From Leptolyngbyaceae cyanobacterium SM1_4_3 (lineage in GTDB: Bacteria > Cyanobacteriota > Cyanobacteriia > Elainellales > Elainellaceae), in contig JAAUTN010000038.1 of the NCBI GenBank assembly GCA_012031415.1, forward strand, positions 1 to 32,681: a DNA stretch of 32,681 bases. Direction: 5' to 3'. The notes under the pieces are model-generated. The model made no database searches. It was not told the DNA's origin and saw nothing but the letters and a program-made list of their open reading frames with translations. Numbering within the stretch: position 1 is the first letter of the stretch; every line of letters starts with the position of its first letter. A program made the position numbers and the translations under genes. Shown here in pieces: positions 31,865 to 32,681 of the stretch.

Positions 31865-32275
31865 CCGTCCCACATCTAAGACTGAAGGTTATGGAGCAAT
31901 CGCGATCGCCCTCAGCCGCGCCGAAGCCTCATCACGTACATAGCTACAGCCGCTGTCCAGAACTAACGCCGTAACAGAACCGCAACCAAAGTACCCGTAT
32001 GGGTACTGCCATTAACTCATGGGTTGTCCAGAATGATAAAGACGGTGTGAAAGTTTCCAGGGCAAGCTTTCCGAGAGTGACAGCAACAAAGCCAGTCTGG
32101 TCAATCCACCGTTCTAATGTTTGATCACTGAGACAACGATGCCACGTCAGTAGACACATGGAAATCGAGCCAAATATTCTGGCTCCAGTGTTTTCACTTA
32201 AGGATAATTCCTCGGTGATCGGTCTGTTTAAGTGAAAAGTTCGGCAGACAGTGCCTTTTATGGAGAGAGGAAACC
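31865..32275. other. intergenic region with hairpins upstream of the 32276 ORF
   Basis: These 411 bp carry no convincing gene. A 71-codon minus-strand frame (31944-32159) looks protein-like only in part (LERWIDQTGFVAVTLGKLAL) and has no clear start or family. GAGCC-N9-GGCTC lies at 32167-32185. A perfect 11-bp inverted repeat, TTTTCACTTAA, lies at 32191-32201 and its complement at 32228-32238. These precede the well-supported ribosome-binding site AGAGAGG before 32276. Confidence 0.5.
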
Positions 32276-32557
32276 ATGCGAAAGATTCCTTTTCAATTTA
32301 GTCATGGCGGTTACATTCGAGAAAAGTTTGTAGAAAGAACAACTCAGGGAACTGGCGCATCGGCGATTGACGTAGAAACAGACTTTAACTATCTTTTCCC
32401 CGACCTGTCCACAGATCCCCACAGCCTGCTCCCGGCAGACAATCCAGCAGACACCATCGCCAAGCTAAAAGACCTGGGCAACGCCATGATCGATGCCCAA
32501 TCGCCCATTGATCCAGAGGACGCTAACTCCAAAATCCCCCCAGTTTATACCTATTAG
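32276..32557 (+). CDS. short ORF resembling only the N-terminal part of a bacterial haem peroxidase
   Basis: 93 residues with a strong ribosome-binding site (GAGAGGAAACC just before ATG 32276). The segments FNYLFPDLSTDPHSLLPADN, TIAKLKDLGNAM and KIPPVYTY parallel the region before the distal-haem motif of animal-type haem peroxidases in bacteria, where YTY is followed by (L/F/W)GQFxDHD. Here a TAG comes directly after YTY, and the sequence beyond (32558-32617) does not restore that motif. The protein therefore lacks the haem site and is either a truncated relic or a small protein in its own right. The assignment is from memory and is tentative. Confidence 0.5.
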   Translation: MRKIPFQFSHGGYIREKFVERTTQGTGASAIDVETDFNYLFPDLSTDPHSLLPADNPADTIAKLKDLGNAMIDAQSPIDPEDANSKIPPVYTY

Positions 32558-32617
32558 ACTTCTTCAAGAATAAGGGGGATATGGCACTCTAGAGAGAGTC
32601 GGGTTGCTTATCGAGTC

Positions 32618-32681
32618 ATGAATCACGCCTACTTTAATCGCATTCTCCATCTGCTTCAACAACGCCCTAAACAGGGAAAAC
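32618..32681 (+). CDS. possible 5' end of a gene running off the window
   Basis: From ATG 32618 the frame reads MNHAYFNRILHLLQQRPKQG and continues to the window edge without a stop. No strong ribosome-binding site is visible. Only 21 codons can be seen, so no function can be offered; it may be a chance frame. Confidence 0.25.
   Translation, partial: MNHAYFNRILHLLQQRPKQGK

Noticed and set aside
31944-32159. Minus-strand 71-codon frame, possibly a transposase scrap
   Set aside because: Only a short stretch looks protein-like. No motif, start or terminal repeats support a call.

Overview
The window is chromosomal DNA from a cyanobacterium. The octamer GCGATCGC (HIP1) recurs throughout. An unlisted 37-codon psbM (photosystem II) lies at 4140-4253 on the minus strand. 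Several cyanobacterial families are present: a PSII-type S4 protein, a Ycf51-like protein, a DUF3285-like protein, a plant-type [2Fe-2S] ferredoxin and SufU. The many repeats and MITE-like elements suggest a large-genome, probably filamentous lineage. I cannot name a genus.

Layout. 1-1180: a 21-bp tandem array, a paired-repeat mini-element, a small membrane protein and a broken pilB/gspE fragment. 1181-4703: housekeeping and photosynthetic genes (hotdog thioesterase, tandem UspA, solitary DNA methyltransferase, psbM, ferredoxin). 4840-7480: an accessory, decayed stretch with an aminotransferase relic fused to an internally deleted IS1-like transposase. It also holds a lone AT-rich gene (5831-6634) with a possible DnaQ/RNase-H-like fold and a C-terminal membrane anchor, four palindromes spaced exactly 40 bp apart, one copy of a 174-bp dispersed repeat, and a heptad-type 21-bp array. 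7499-11801: a minus-strand NfeD-flotillin-flotillin membrane-domain operon plus a conserved helical protein. 12071-14598: a Uma2-type nuclease and a divergent LysR/pirin pair. 14716-16595: prmA (one frameshift) and the S4 protein, convergent.

16600-18366 is the most unusual regulatory region. Two c-di-AMP (ydaO-yuaA) riboswitches lie back to back on opposite strands. The plus one leads into a universal stress protein gene carrying a single-base frameshift. The minus one leads into about 200 nt of structured, apparently non-coding sequence ending at an intrinsic terminator. Both frameshifts in the window (prmA and usp) are one-base deletions touching a HIP1 octamer, so a methylation-linked sequencing artefact must be excluded.

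18496-23010 is a plus-strand run: Cys-cluster protein, SufU, Ycf51-like protein, small conserved protein, then a GldA-like dehydrogenase whose stop overlaps the start of a class I/II aminotransferase. Next come a secreted polysaccharide deacetylase fused to a phosphodiester-glycosidase-like domain (minus) and a VOC protein. The minus-strand cluster prfB (with its programmed +1 frameshift), DUF3285, ybeY, dgkA and trpG follows. Between VOC and trpG sits a second copy of the 174-bp repeat, interrupted by a 95-bp palindromic MITE with a TAA target duplication; the copy at 6982 is the matching empty site. The window ends with an FAD oxidoreductase fused to S-layer-homology repeats, a short ORF resembling only the N-terminal part of a haem peroxidase, and a partial reading frame at the edge.
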